Part shown: positions 22,720 to 33,130 of the stretch, in pieces
Layout of the letters: each line of letters starts with the position of its first letter
How positions within the stretch are numbered: position 1 is the stretch's first letter
Assembly (NCBI GenBank): GCA_015680685.1
Contig: MNCI01023945.1
Location: forward strand, 465,004-529,003
Source of the DNA: Gnetum montanum
Lineage: Eukaryota; Streptophyta; Gnetopsida; Gnetales; Gnetaceae
Direction of reading: 5' to 3'
Length of the DNA: 64,000 bases
Notes under the pieces: model-generated
Told to the model about the DNA's origin: nothing
What the model saw: the letters and a program-made list of their open reading frames with translations, nothing else
The model's database searches: none
Translations under genes and position numbers: made by a program

Positions 22720-24048
22720 CTATAGTTGTTTCCTAATTGCTTTTATCTTTGGTGATGCGTAAGGATGGGGAGATTTATGACCCTGTTCCTTCACTCCACA
22801 ATCTTCCTCTTGGAATGGTAGTTCGGCCCAAATTAAGCTATCATCAGCCACTGTTTTGGCTTGTTCAAGTGTTTGGACAGGGGATTCTGTTTCTATGTTA
22901 TTGATAGCCTGAGGGGTTATTTCGTCACCGTGGATGACCACTTCCCCTCCTGCGTAGGGCAGATGGATCTCCTGGTGGATAGCTGATGAAACTGCCCTCA
23001 GTTGAGCTAACCAAGACCTCCCTAGGATCAAGTTGAAGCCAGGCATCTCCTGGACGATAATAAATGTTGCGTCTATGGGGAATTGGTCCCCTGCCACAAA
23101 GTTGATGTGCACTGTCCCTTTAACTTGCACTCTTGCCCCGTTAAACGATTTCAGACATGTCGTTGTTGTGGGATTGATCTGGTCGAGCAAACCCAGTTTG
23201 TCCACTATGGGATATGGGATGACATTAGCGGCCACCCCGTCGTCTACATGTACTCTCAAAATTCGGTTTTGGCCAACCCAGATGGTGATGAACATGGGCA
23301 CCATTGCCACCTGACCCTTTTCTGGGTCATCCTTAATGGACTTGTCATGAAATATCAATTGGGGAGATTGTAGTTTTTCAGCAGTGTGAGGGAGCATGAC
23401 CGAATGGATTGCTTCTTCATCTGCTGGCAAGTTTTCGTCCACCGGTATGGATGTTAGCATGCGAACCATGGCTTCACAATGCTTTTGGGATGTTATTAAC
23501 AAGTCGTACAGGCTCAGTGTTGTATTTTTCTTTTTGAGAGCCTGCTTGACTTGCGTAAAAACGTCAAGGAGATCATGCCCACGATCTGGTTGCTTATTAC
23601 CCTTCTCTTCTTCCATTCGTCCCAAGAGATGGATTTCTCGGGGTGGAACGACTTCTGGTTGAGGGTTGTACTTTCTTGGGCAGGGATAAGGTGGACGCGT
23701 TTGTGTAACGTCACCTTTTTTAGAATAAGATGGGGCCAAGGGCACCGAAGCAAGAGATGGAGGCTTGGGGAGCCCCAGCGTAAATTGGTTCTTGGCTATG
23801 TTACCCGTCATACGCCCTTCTCTTTTCCCGTTAAGTTGTGATTGGGATGTTGACTTAGAGATTTTCTCCTGTGTAGCAGGAGCAACTGAAAACTTTGGCA
23901 CCCTGATGATGAAGGGTGCCCTAGGTGTGGGCACGGACTGGGCCGCGACTTTACTGGTAGTGGGATGCAAAACGAAGGTAGGAGATGGGACTAGGAGGAT
24001 GAAGGGTTGTTGCTGAGCCACACTTGTTGATGTTGATAGGCTTGTCAT
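22720..24048 (-). CDS. Protease-containing part of the Tat-like polyprotein (442 codons open)
   Basis: The longest open frame in the window. Residues 1-140 are Pro/Ser-rich linker. The aspartic protease lies at about 245-350: VHVDDGVAANV puts the catalytic D-D-G at 269-271, and NLILGRSWL at 339-347 is the flap-to-C-terminal motif of retroviral-type proteases. The DDG triplet instead of DSG/DTG is usual in Tat/Ogre-like elements. The enzyme would cleave Gag-Pol. It is followed by the candidate intron and then RT, and preceded by the CDYH motif frame at 24085-24498, in line with one decayed gag-pro reading unit. The frame itself is intact, but its neighbours are broken. Confidence 0.8.
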   Translation of the reverse strand: MTSLSTSTSVAQQQPFILLVPSPTFVLHPTTSKVAAQSVPTPRAPFIIRVPKFSVAPATQEKISKSTSQSQLNGKREGRMTGNIAKNQFTLGLPKPPSLASVPLAPSYSKKGDVTQTRPPYPCPRKYNPQPEVVPPREIHLLGRMEEEKGNKQPDRGHDLLDVFTQVKQALKKKNTTLSLYDLLITSQKHCEAMVRMLTSIPVDENLPADEEAIHSVMLPHTAEKLQSPQLIFHDKSIKDDPEKGQVAMVPMFITIWVGQNRILRVHVDDGVAANVIPYPIVDKLGLLDQINPTTTTCLKSFNGARVQVKGTVHINFVAGDQFPIDATFIIVQEMPGFNLILGRSWLAQLRAVSSAIHQEIHLPYAGGEVVIHGDEITPQAINNIETESPVQTLEQAKTVADDSLIWAELPFQEEDCGVKEQGHKSPHPYASPKIKAIRKQL

Positions 24049-24084
24049 CTAAGGTGGGTGAGGAGGAATGTGCAACACAAAGGG

Positions 24085-26442
24085 TTACTTCAGCTGTGTC
24101 TGGTCATCGCTCTCCATACCCACTACGTTGATAGTGTACCCTGCATTATTCGTGTTTAATGGGTCCTGGTACACATGCATGGATTGGTTTTCGGGACGAA
24201 CCGGGTTACTGCTGTCTAAGATCAGGTCACCTTGATCGATCATACATTGAATGTCATCTTTCAACACCCAGGAGTAATCCGTGTCATGACCACACAATTG
24301 ATGGTAATCGCAAAACCGATCCAGCCTAAAGTTCTTGGGGACTAGCGTTTCATTAGGTTGGGCCAAGGAGGGGTTCTTGAGCAGCTCGCAATGGTGCCTG
24401 TGGCATTTCAGAGATTCCTCGGACACCATCTTGTGTCGGATGTGGCTAGTTCCCAATAATTGCTTCAGCAGTTCTGAAGGCTTTACAGGTAGGGTCATGT
24501 AATTTGAGTGATCCTTACGCTCAAATTTAGGCCTCGGCTACGGAGGTGCTTCAGGGGCGGAAGGAGTTTCTTGATTGGCACTGTTTGAGCTAGTTGTCGG
24601 CTCAGCAGGCTCCGCAGATGTTTTCTTGTTATTGTTTTTCTTCTTGGACCCCTCGGCAACCGTGACTACTGTCGTTGTCGTAGCTTTGTCTTTGTCCTTA
24701 CCCTTGCTATGGGCATTTTTGTAGACCACATACACCGAATCTTTGCTAGCCTCTGCTGCGTCTTGGATGCTCTTAGTCTGAGCAAAGGCTTAACTGAGGG
24801 AGTGAGGAGTGAGGTAGTATAGCTTAGACTTGATAAAGTCGTTAATTGCCCCCTTGAAGATTGCCAATAGATGGGCCTCCGCGATGGGTTCGTGGATTTC
24901 GTTCAAGGTGGCGCTCCACCACTGTATAAACTTTTGAATCGACTCGAGCAGGTCTTACTTGACTCCCATGAGCTAGTCCAGTGTGACTTCTGGCTTTAGG
25001 TTGTACTTGAAACAAGTCACAAACTGAGTTAATAGCTCTTCTAAAGTTGAAATGGAAGCATGTGGGAGTGCTCAATACTACTCTAGAGCTTTACCTGTTA
25101 GGGACATAGCAAAGACACGGATAATAGTATGTGGCCATTGTTGCAATAGCAATGATTTTGACATGAAAGTAACTAAATGGGCGTTGGGATTGCCTTCCCC
25201 TTTGTATTTCGTAAAATGGGGGAGTGGCATCCCAAGCGGTAATGATAAAACAGGCACTACCAGACCAATAGGATCGTCATGGTAAAAATCCATGACTTGT
25301 ATTGTGTTAGAACCAATGGCCTTGAGGCATTTAATTTCCTCCGTAAGGGTCTGAATAAGCTGTAAGGCTTGATCTAGACTCGTAGATGGATAGGTAGTTT
25401 GTGGAATGGCAGGAGGAGTCACGCTGGGTGGCAAAATAGGGGCGGTAGCTTGGTCGATGAGTGATGCTATCGAAATTGTTGCTGCAGGCAGTGTCACTTG
25501 TGGCATCCACCACCTGATAGGTTGCGCAGATGGGGCAACCACTGCCGGTTGTGTCATTGAATGCACTGTTTGCGTGGCCGGGGGCACAGAAAATGACCCT
25601 GTAGCAGGGTTTAGCGCTTGCAGGACCTGGTTTTGATGATGGAGGAGATGGGACATCTACGTAGGATGCACAACAAGAGGCATGTTTGGAAACCACCATG
25701 CTGTAGTTGCGGGTCCTGTCGTGTGAGTCGGGATGAAGGTGGGTGTTGTATGTAATTGCAAAGTAGGTATCACGTGTACATGCGGTGACATGGGCGTAGG
25801 TGCACGATGAGATGGATTAGGTAATTGCACCTGCTGAGGAATGATTTGCGAGGGGCCGTCGCTCGGAAGGATAGGCGAAGAGAGAAAATGTAGATGGGAC
25901 GAATGCAAGGCTCGATTAGTATTAGATAATGTCAAGGGCATGGTAACCATGAACAACGAATTTACGCGAGACGTCATGGAGGGAGGGGCCATGGAGAAAT
26001 CAACATGACTGCCTCCCTCAGAGTGGGATTCCAGATCGTCTTGCCCGTCATGAAGCATTTCATCACGAAGCAACTCCTCTCATTGTTCTGTCGATGTCTT
26101 AGCCATCAGCATTTGATCCAGGATCCACTATTGTTGATTTGTCAGGGGTACAGTGGTGTTATGTGAAGGAATAAATTCCTTCCCGTCGTAGCACATGAAC
26201 TCGTATTCTTATTTTTCTTCGAGTTCTTGTGGATACATGGGCATGTTTGCTGCTAGTTTAGCATAGAGAAAATTGTAGTGTTCCTTGTGCTGAATGTGTC
26301 TCTCAGGCTCTTTGTTTTGAAGCCTGAGGAAGTGGCATGGTTGCACTGGACTAGTTGGCGGCTCGAGCACAGGAGGCGTAACTTGCATGGTCCAAGGATT
26401 CTCGAGGTTGGCAGTGTCAACAATGGTGGTTGATGTAGCCAT
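24085..26442 (-). pseudogene. Gag of the Tat-like element
   Basis: Begins with an ATG at 26442 (MATSTTIVDTANLENPW). A Pro/Thr/His-rich stretch (26073-25300) follows. The gag core (HFTKYKGEGNPNAHL, then WWSATLNEIHEPIAEAH) lies at about 25170-24840, a Lys/Asn-rich basic linker at 24735-24600, and FCDYHQLCGHDTDYSWVLKD with IQCMIDQGDL at about 24330-24230. That last block is the plant Tat-lineage cysteine/histidine motif near the gag-protease border. Gag would form the virus-like particle in the cytoplasm. At least five stops or frame changes break it. Upstream, 26443-26675 is leader sequence to the primer site. Confidence 0.78.
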
Positions 26443-26675
26443 TCTCTACATGGTTCGGGGATAATGATGATAAGGATAAAGATCGCAAGGGCAAAGGAAA
26501 ACTAAGGTAATAATCGGGGCTTTCTATCTTGTAGGATTCCAAAGGAATTGTCGAAGCAACCGATCTGCACCACACAATCTTGTAAACAACCACGGAGGTA
26601 TTACGTTTACGTCGACCGACAATGGGTACAGACAACTTACAAGACTACCCATAAAGTGTAGACCTGAGATTCAGG

Positions 26676-26692
26676 CCCTCCTTTTAGCGCCA
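26676..26692 (-). promoter_or_regulatory. Primer-binding site of the Tat-like element
   Basis: Minus strand TGGCGCTAAAAGGAGGG, six bases inside the LTR end GTTACA. TGGCGCTA.AAGGAGGG is a form I recall from other plant gypsy elements; I do not name the tRNA. Confidence 0.6.
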
Positions 26693-26698
26693 GAAAAT

Positions 26699-27919
26699 TG
26701 TAACAATGGAAAACGTCGATCGCTGGAAATACCGAGCGGAAGCCCATGTACACAGTTCCAACCCCGGATTCGTGCAAGGGCCATGCTAGAGAAGACAAAT
26801 CCAAGGTGCCCTGAACGGTCTTGTCGATTAGACAGGGACTTACTTAATCAGTAAAATTTTTGTAATATTTGGATGGAAAAATGGTGATTTTTATGAGGAG
26901 ATATAATATTTTTAATCTCGAAGGTAATTGAATATGATGTAAATGATTTAAAGCGATTGCAAAATCCATATAGATAGGACACAGGAGATCAGATTTAGAG
27001 AGCATGCAATCCCAAGATCTGGGATTTAGCTTATGAACAAAATATGTTGGATACAATGATTACAGGTGGACTTCAGTTTAGACGAAGCACATGCCAACAG
27101 CAAGAAAGCTATTTAAAGATAAAACAAGCAAAGGTCGATCTACCTTGTTTTAGCTAATTTGGGTGCAAGGAAGTCAGACCTGAAGCAGAATATCTATTAA
27201 TCGACTATTTCTGATCAAGGATTCTTGCCAATCACCTCCAATGTTCTTATGATCGCTGATCTTCTTTTGCTCTCTTATCAATCTTTGCCAAAGGTTGTCA
27301 ATGATTGCCAATGAAAGAAAATCACTCACGGAGAAAATTTGTCAATCCCGGGAAAATTTTTGCCAATCCCTTGATCTTTGTTAACTAGAATATTTATAAG
27401 GTTAGGGTCAGGAGAAAAACACGGTTTAGATAACGCGTGTCCTGAACCTACGAGATGCCGTTGACTTGGTGTGTTTGTGTTTAAAGCTTGCAGCGCCACG
27501 CTACATTACGCTCTGAAGTGTAATGCGTCGTAAACCACTTTTGCTGGAGTTTTGGCAACAAACTGTTCTTTGTTTACAATGCAACACGCTAAAGAGCATA
27601 TTGCAACGTATAAGCTTCTGATGCCTGAATTGTGCTCTCTCTGTCGTTGCTTGTATTATGCTACATCATGCTAGATTATGCTACATAGCGTAATTCAGCG
27701 TAAAATAGCGAACCTGTAAAAAATTGAAGTGTTTTTGCCGTGCTTCCTTTGTTTCTAATCAATCCTTCTGGGGTTTATCATGCTACACTGCGTAATGTAG
27801 CGTAATAGGCCCCTTAATCGAAAAAGAGAACTTGCTGATCTGCGACTTGTCACAAATCCTTGCCTAAGTCGCAAGATTTTGCTGAACTATTGAGGCCTCG
27901 AAATTTTCATGATGTTTCA
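26699..27919 (-). repeat. 5' LTR of the Tat-like element
   Basis: 1221 bp, pair of 15809-17027, TGAAACATC...GTTACA on the minus strand. Same TTACGC/GCGTAA clusters, several degraded by transitions. Confidence 0.88.
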
Positions 27920-28249
27920 CCTCAGACTTACTTTACCATACTACTGTGAAAAATACAAGTAAGTCTGGGAAGACAACGAATGATTAACCTTAAGTGTTCC
28001 ATAAGGCGTGTAGGCACTTAGTCTGCGGAGTTCGACCGGATCGCATGTGTAATGCTCGTATTCGCATGGTTGAGTGTAGGGGTACCTCACCACTCATCAC
28101 TAGTCTAGGTGAGAAGGCATCAAACTGCAACCTACGAGTAACTACCTGGATACCATAACTAGTCCGTCTATGGAGTTCAACCGGATCGTGCGTGAAACGC
28201 TCGTATTCGTATGGTTGAGTGTAGGGGTACCTCTCCACTCATCAACTAA

Positions 28250-28639
28250 TGATGGATAAAGGAAAAGTGGGCTAATGAACTCCATTGATTGTCCATTCCA
28301 TCGCTCAAGACTCCACTTTGGACTCATTTAGCACTCTCACATCATCATCACATTTGTAACTCATCCATCCACCATTGGATTATTGGATAAGCATTCATAA
28401 ATCACATTAATTTATTTTTCCTATACACACAAAACAGACTTGAAATAATATGAAAATAAATTTTAATTAATCATTAATATCAAAAATAAATATACACAAA
28501 AATCACATTAAAGAAATAAAATATAAAATTATGCACACCAAATCAAAAAATAAGAAAATTAAAGAATGATATATCATTAGTTTCAAAAAGTATGCACAAA
28601 AAAATACAAAACAAATAAACAAACCATACTCTACTACCA
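28250..28639. other. AT-rich stretch without recognised features
   Basis: A-rich sequence (28440-28620) between the outer solo LTR and the decayed frame that starts at 28640. Confidence 0.5.
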
Positions 28640-29960
28640 AAGCCATTATGTGGAGGTTGCTTCACTCATGATTGAGTTCAAGGCTAGTCCCTGACAATCT
28701 TCTGTTTGATCAACATCACCAAATGATTGAGGAGGTGATTAAGATGTTTCATAGCTTTCTAGGTGTTGAACTTGTTGAATTAATTTTAAAATAAAGTTTT
28801 GTTACTTCACTAGCGGATGCTTTAACTTTTCCTTTAACTAAAAAGGAATGAAAACTTCATTTGCTTGATCTTTAGAAATACATCCTTCATAGTTCCATTT
28901 CTTTAAAAATGATGTTGAGGAAGAAAATGAGCATGAATCCTTACTAAGCATTGTGTTCTTCTTTCTCTTATAAAAATGCTTTTGTTTATAAGATGATGAA
29001 TTTCTTGCCATGAAAGGAACATAATTATTATGGTTTTATCCAATAGTATATGATGATTAAAACTGAGGGTAGTACCTTACATTAAGAAACTAAACATGTT
29101 TCCGCTATGGCTAATTAAAAATTTCCTCCTATAATGGCATAGAGAGCCATGATGGACATTATTGGACCTATGGCAACTAAGATAGTTATGGTGGATATGG
29201 CCAATATTTATGGGACATTACATGAGGTATTAGATTCATAGTCTACTAAGTTTCATAGTAGGAAGAAGGATGACATGAAAAAGATTGTTGTGATGTAGAG
29301 GGAACACTCCAAGGATTAGGTTTCATCCTTTTTAAAAGTTGTGACTCAAAAAATGGACCACAAGAAAAATAAATTTAAACATGGTAAGGCCTCTTATCAT
29401 TTATTTTGTTTTTAATTTTTCCTTGGGGTGTAATTGCCTTCATAGCTACTTCAAGAACTTTATTTTCCAAATCCTTGAGACATTATGCCATCTTTTAATT
29501 TAACGCATCCCAAACCTTGACAACAACATCATCAAGGCCTGCCAAAGTTTTTTTGGTCCTCAAGATTTCTTACACAACAATCTCAATAGCATCAAAAGTT
29601 AAAATTTTACATTCAACATTCTTCTAATATTGGGGGTCTATGTTGGCTTTCACTATATTAGCATGCTTATGTCATTCACCTTCTAATTTAGCCACGACAT
29701 CTAACATAGCTACAATTTAAGCCACTAACCTCTTGTAGAGATCACCCATGACATACATATCCATCCTTTCATGATTTTGTAATCATAGTTCATCTACCAA
29801 GTTCATTAATTGATCACGTTTGCTAAACTTATGATTTGAACATTAATTGAGCATTCAATTATATCATTCTATGGTCACATCCAATGATTCATTGGTATCC
29901 TACTCTGATTATATTCTTCCTAAGCTTTAAATCAAGCATAAGATTAAAATCTGACATTGA
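28640..29960 (-). pseudogene. 440-codon decayed frame broken almost only by Gln/Arg-type stops; family unknown
   Basis: A single minus-strand frame reads through about 1.3 kb with no frameshift that I can find but roughly 30 stops, mostly TAA and TAG. Between them the text is protein-like: NLVDEL, ERMDMYVMGDLYKRLVA, AMLDVVAKLEGE and LENKVLEVAMKAITPQGK (helical, coiled-coil-like), then a Pro/Tyr/Gln-rich part (KYWPYPP), then a basic stretch (SYKQKHFYKRKKN) and LESYETS..PPQSFGDVDQTED near the end. Changing T back to C at the stops would give Gln or Arg. It lies just downstream, on the same strand, of a possible LTR and primer site (30004-31393), so a gag-like retroelement protein is plausible. 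I do not recognise the family. Confidence 0.5.
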
Positions 29961-30003
29961 AAGCTATTAATATATTTTCCAAAGAAGAGATGGAGTTGGA
30001 TGA

Positions 30004-30017
30004 AAGACCTTAATACC
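30004..30017 (-). promoter_or_regulatory. Possible tRNA-Met-type primer site
   Basis: Minus strand TGGTATTAAGGTC resembles TGGTATCAGAGCC and sits between the possible LTR and the decayed frame. Weak on its own. Confidence 0.3.
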
Positions 30018-31393
30018 ATGATTTAGCACAATCAATGAGTGTGTGAAGAAAAAGATGAAGTTTCTACTACTTACTGTTAAACCCTTGTAGCTCATAAGAA
30101 ATAGCAAATATTTGAACATGAACTTGAAAATAATCATTTAACTATCCACTAAATGTGGAAATGTCAACAATGCAACCTATTTGATTTTTTTTCATCAATG
30201 CTTTTAGGTGGGATCCATGCATATTGCACCATCATCCTAGTTTATCTTGATGAAATTTTATTATAATAAGGAGCTTCATTCACCATGTTTTTAAAAGTGA
30301 TTTGGACCAATTGAGACTTTTTCTTTAATTTATTTTCATTATTCAAATTAGCCATGGATGCTTCAGTCCTTTATTTCCTACAAGATCTACAACTTTAGAA
30401 ATAGGAAAATTATGAATATAAAGGTATTTCAATGCAATTCATCAATTTCTTTCCTAGCAATAATGCAAATGATAAGAGTCTTGCTAATTTTTAACCAATG
30501 AGATTTATCACACAGAACATAGTGTGGTATGATCATAAGCCTTGAAAATGATGTTAAGTGGATTGCCAAGAACACTCCTGTATATCACCATATTCAAGAA
30601 ATATAAAAAATATTATAATACAAATTATATAAATAAAAACCCATCTTACCACAATGATTAATAGAGAAAATATTTATAATTTTATGTTTTGTAATTTTTA
30701 TGAATTTCATTATTATAAGAAACAAACAAACAAACATAAATACACATGCATTTCAATCCCTCTTAGGGATAGTTACAATTCTTGTATTGCAATCCCTCTT
30801 GGGAACAAGTGTAACATCACACACAAAATACAATAAAATGACTCTTAGTCATAACCTCAATGGCTTAACACCATGCTACATAGTTGTAATGTCCTTAAAC
30901 AAGAAACAAATCATCGCAGAGTATTCAAATTGAAATTAAATAAATATTTTTATTATTTTAATGTTTAAGGCATCAATAGTAAAATAAGGAAAAATCATGA
31001 GGTTTATTCGCTACATAAACATTGGACTCTGCATTCACTAAATGGTTCCAAGATACATAAGGTAGCATTCTAATAGAGTCTAGCTACACTTGTAAAAGCA
31101 ATGATTGAAAAGACACATACAAACAAGAAAAGGAATCAACTTACCTAAGGAAGGAAGAGCTCTCTATACAAACCACATGCCATAAGTTCTATGGAATGAA
31201 AATTATGTTTAAATTATTTAGATGTGTGTGAGATCTCATTCTAAGTATTTATAGTTTTTCAATGTAGTGATAGAGATTCATCAACGTAGAATCAATGAGG
31301 ATCCACCAACAGAGCCTTGGCCAATTAAATTATACTTTTAGCACTTAGGTCCAAATTTGGGCTAATAGGGAATGCACTGTAGGGTAGTCAACA
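30018..31393 (-). repeat. Possible diverged LTR
   Basis: On the minus strand it would start TGTTGACTACCC at 31393, just after a purine tract (ATAGGGGAAAAGGGTG), with ACTATAAATAC at about 31248 and an imperfect repeat of CCCAAGAGGGATTGCAATAC near 30790 and 30755. It would end just before the possible primer site. The CATTGAT...GTTGATGA wording before the TATA box recalls the long-type Athila-like LTRs. No partner LTR was found. Confidence 0.33.
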
Positions 31394-31994
31394 CACCCTT
31401 TTCCCCTATCATGATACCAAGGCTCAATTCTAGATAAAACCCAAAATCTAAAAAGACACGTCGAAAGAACCTTACAATGATTGAAAGAGGTCAAAAAATG
31501 TTCTAAGGATCTTGGGACATGCATAAAATTAAAACGTGTGGTAACATAGTGAAGGGAGCATACCTAGAAGATACAAACCATAACCAAACATGCTAGGTCT
31601 ACAAACATAGACTTCATGATATACTTTCAAAGTCCAATGCTTACAATCGACTTTCAAATTACCACTAGACATCTCATCAATAGGTCTATTTAAGATGTTC
31701 CATAAGAGGGAACGAAACACCCTTTATTTAGTATTAGACCATAAAAATATTTTCTTCAATTTTTTGAGGTTTAGGACTAATTCACAAACCTTTGAGCATG
31801 ATAACAAGTATAATGCTAATGCTTGAAGCACTAAATGCAAGAGTTGAAGCCTTCCATTCTAAGATAATAATTTTTTCTTCCATCTATAAAATTGGTTAGA
31901 AACCTTATGCATCATCCCATCCCAAATATAAACCTTCATTCAATTAAAGAATAAAAGAATTCTCAAATAGTGTGAAACCATCCAAGGCCTGGTG

Positions 31995-33130
31995 TAACCA
32001 TCTCTTTTGTGTTGGGACCACATGAAGTACATTGGTGGTACATCTTCATGAGTTAGGATCATAAATCTCCTATCCTTGTGATTTAGTTGTAATGAAGTGG
32101 AGACATTTGAAACCATATTAGAGTTAAGTTTTCTCTTAAGCCTCTCCTCACTTTTCTATTTATATAACATATGGGATCTCCTCAAGGTTAAAGTAATTTT
32201 ATGTAAAAACTACATTGTAGCATAATAAGAAGCTTGAAGTAATAGAAGAAGAAGAGTTTGCCTTAAAATAATTGTCTTATTATCTCATGCAGTTGTTTCA
32301 TCCATTTCATTTATGTTCTACAATTTCATTATTTTCATCAATCCCAACCTTGAAATACTCTACCTTATTATCATTCAAGAGAAGAAAGAAGAAGAAGATC
32401 TTATTAAAGATCTCTTTTTAGTTCTTTATCATTACAAGTCTAAGGAGATATTTTAAGTTAAAGGAGAGGTTGCTTAACCATACGAGAATCCATTGGAGCT
32501 CAAAAGAGAGAGTTCTATTGAAAATACATTCAACACTTGGTGTGGTATCACAAGACTCTAAAACATAGCCATTTTGGGCTACTTTTTTTACTATGGGTTA
32601 TCCTTAAATTTCTTTTCTCATACAACTTCATTCAAGTTTGTTTCCATATCACTTCGAAGTTAATTTTGTCATCCTTGTGAACCCACAAGTGTACCACAAG
32701 TAAGCATGAATCATAATTTGCTTAAAATTCTACTATGACTTCACCATGAGTCATGGTATTATAGAGAAGAAAAATCCATTGTTTCTTGCAACCATAACAT
32801 CATCACAAATTATGGTATTATAAGATGAGTTAATCCTGACTTATCGTCATGACAAAAATCCAAAGAAGGTTCGAAGTAGAAATTTGTCAACTTTTGTAAC
32901 AACCAAAACCTACTCACAACTAGTGATCAAGCCACCATGAATACTCCATGACTCATGGTTGATAGACCATAGTCCAACCACAATTCATTATCTAATGCTT
33001 AAGCTCCAAAATAGATCATAAGTTAACCATGACTCATGATCAACCATCATGAGTTTACCATAACTTGTGATCTATAAAAGCATGAGTGAACCACAATTGT
33101 GGTCAGGATCTTAGCTAAACATCAAATTCT
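31995..33130. other. Foreign segment replacing the LINE RT core
   Basis: About 1.1 kb that does not read as RT. On the plus strand TTCAACACTTGGTGTGGTATCACAAG (start 32529) looks like an LTR end followed by a decayed TGGTATCAGAGCC-type primer site, and a TATATAAC-type TATA lies near 32163, so part may be an LTR fragment. The right part carries palindromes built on ATGAGTCAT. Confidence 0.4.
32743..33102. repeat. Cluster of TGAGTCA palindromes
   Basis: ACCATGAGTCATGGT (32743-32757) is a perfect odd palindrome, CCATGACTCATGG (32946-32958) another, AACCATGACTCATG follows near 33024, and CCACAATTGTGG (33091-33102) is a perfect even palindrome. TGA(G/C)TCA is the core of AP-1/GCN4-type bZIP sites; function here is unknown. 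Confidence 0.6.

Larger units (their letters stand above)
15809..27919 (-). mobile_element. Tat/Ogre-like Ty3/gypsy element (12.1 kb), minus strand, decayed
   Basis: LTRs at 26699-27919 (5') and 15809-17027 (3') read TGAAC...GTTACA on the minus strand. Target duplications are CCTCA (27920-27924) and TCTCA (15804-15808), one mismatch. Order on the minus strand: LTR, primer site, gag, protease, non-coding gap, RT, RNase H, start of a second RNase H-like block, integrase C-terminal part, repeat-rich tail, purine tract, LTR. The protease-to-RT gap, the CDYH...GHDT motif and the second RNase H block point to the Tat lineage. Many stops and a deletion in integrase make it inactive. It sits inside the middle solo LTR. 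Confidence 0.88.
15168..28099 (+). mobile_element. Middle solo LTR (short-type Athila-like), split by the Tat-like element
   Basis: Left part 15168-15808 (TGATGGGACGCGATATCGC...) and right part 27925-28099 (...CACCACTCATCA) total about 816 bp, close to the LTRs at 52692 and 58971. Perfect target duplications CTAGT lie at 15163-15167 and 28100-28104, inside the outer LTR. TATAAA is at 15254. The tip carries repeated CGCGATAT motifs. Confidence 0.87.
14416..28244 (+). mobile_element. Outer solo LTR of the Athila-like family, split by nested insertions
   Basis: Left part 14416-15167 (TGATGAGTCATGG...) and right part 28105-28244 (...CTCTCCACTCATCA) together make about 892 bp, the length of other long-type LTRs of this family. 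Perfect 5-bp target duplications ACTAA flank it (14411-14415 and 28245-28249). No internal region is present, so it arose by LTR-LTR recombination or is the only part left. Everything between 15168 and 28104 entered later. Confidence 0.85.

Noticed and set aside
22720-24048. 442-codon open frame as a host gene
   Set aside because: Its DDG...ILGRSWL protease motifs, and its place between gag and RT, make it part of the Tat-like polyprotein.
28640-29960. Stop codons mostly TAA/TAG at Gln-like positions could mean a variant genetic code (TAA/TAG = Gln)
   Set aside because: TGA stops also occur, ordinary CAA/CAG codons remain, and neighbouring elements use the standard code and show the same decay; deamination is simpler.
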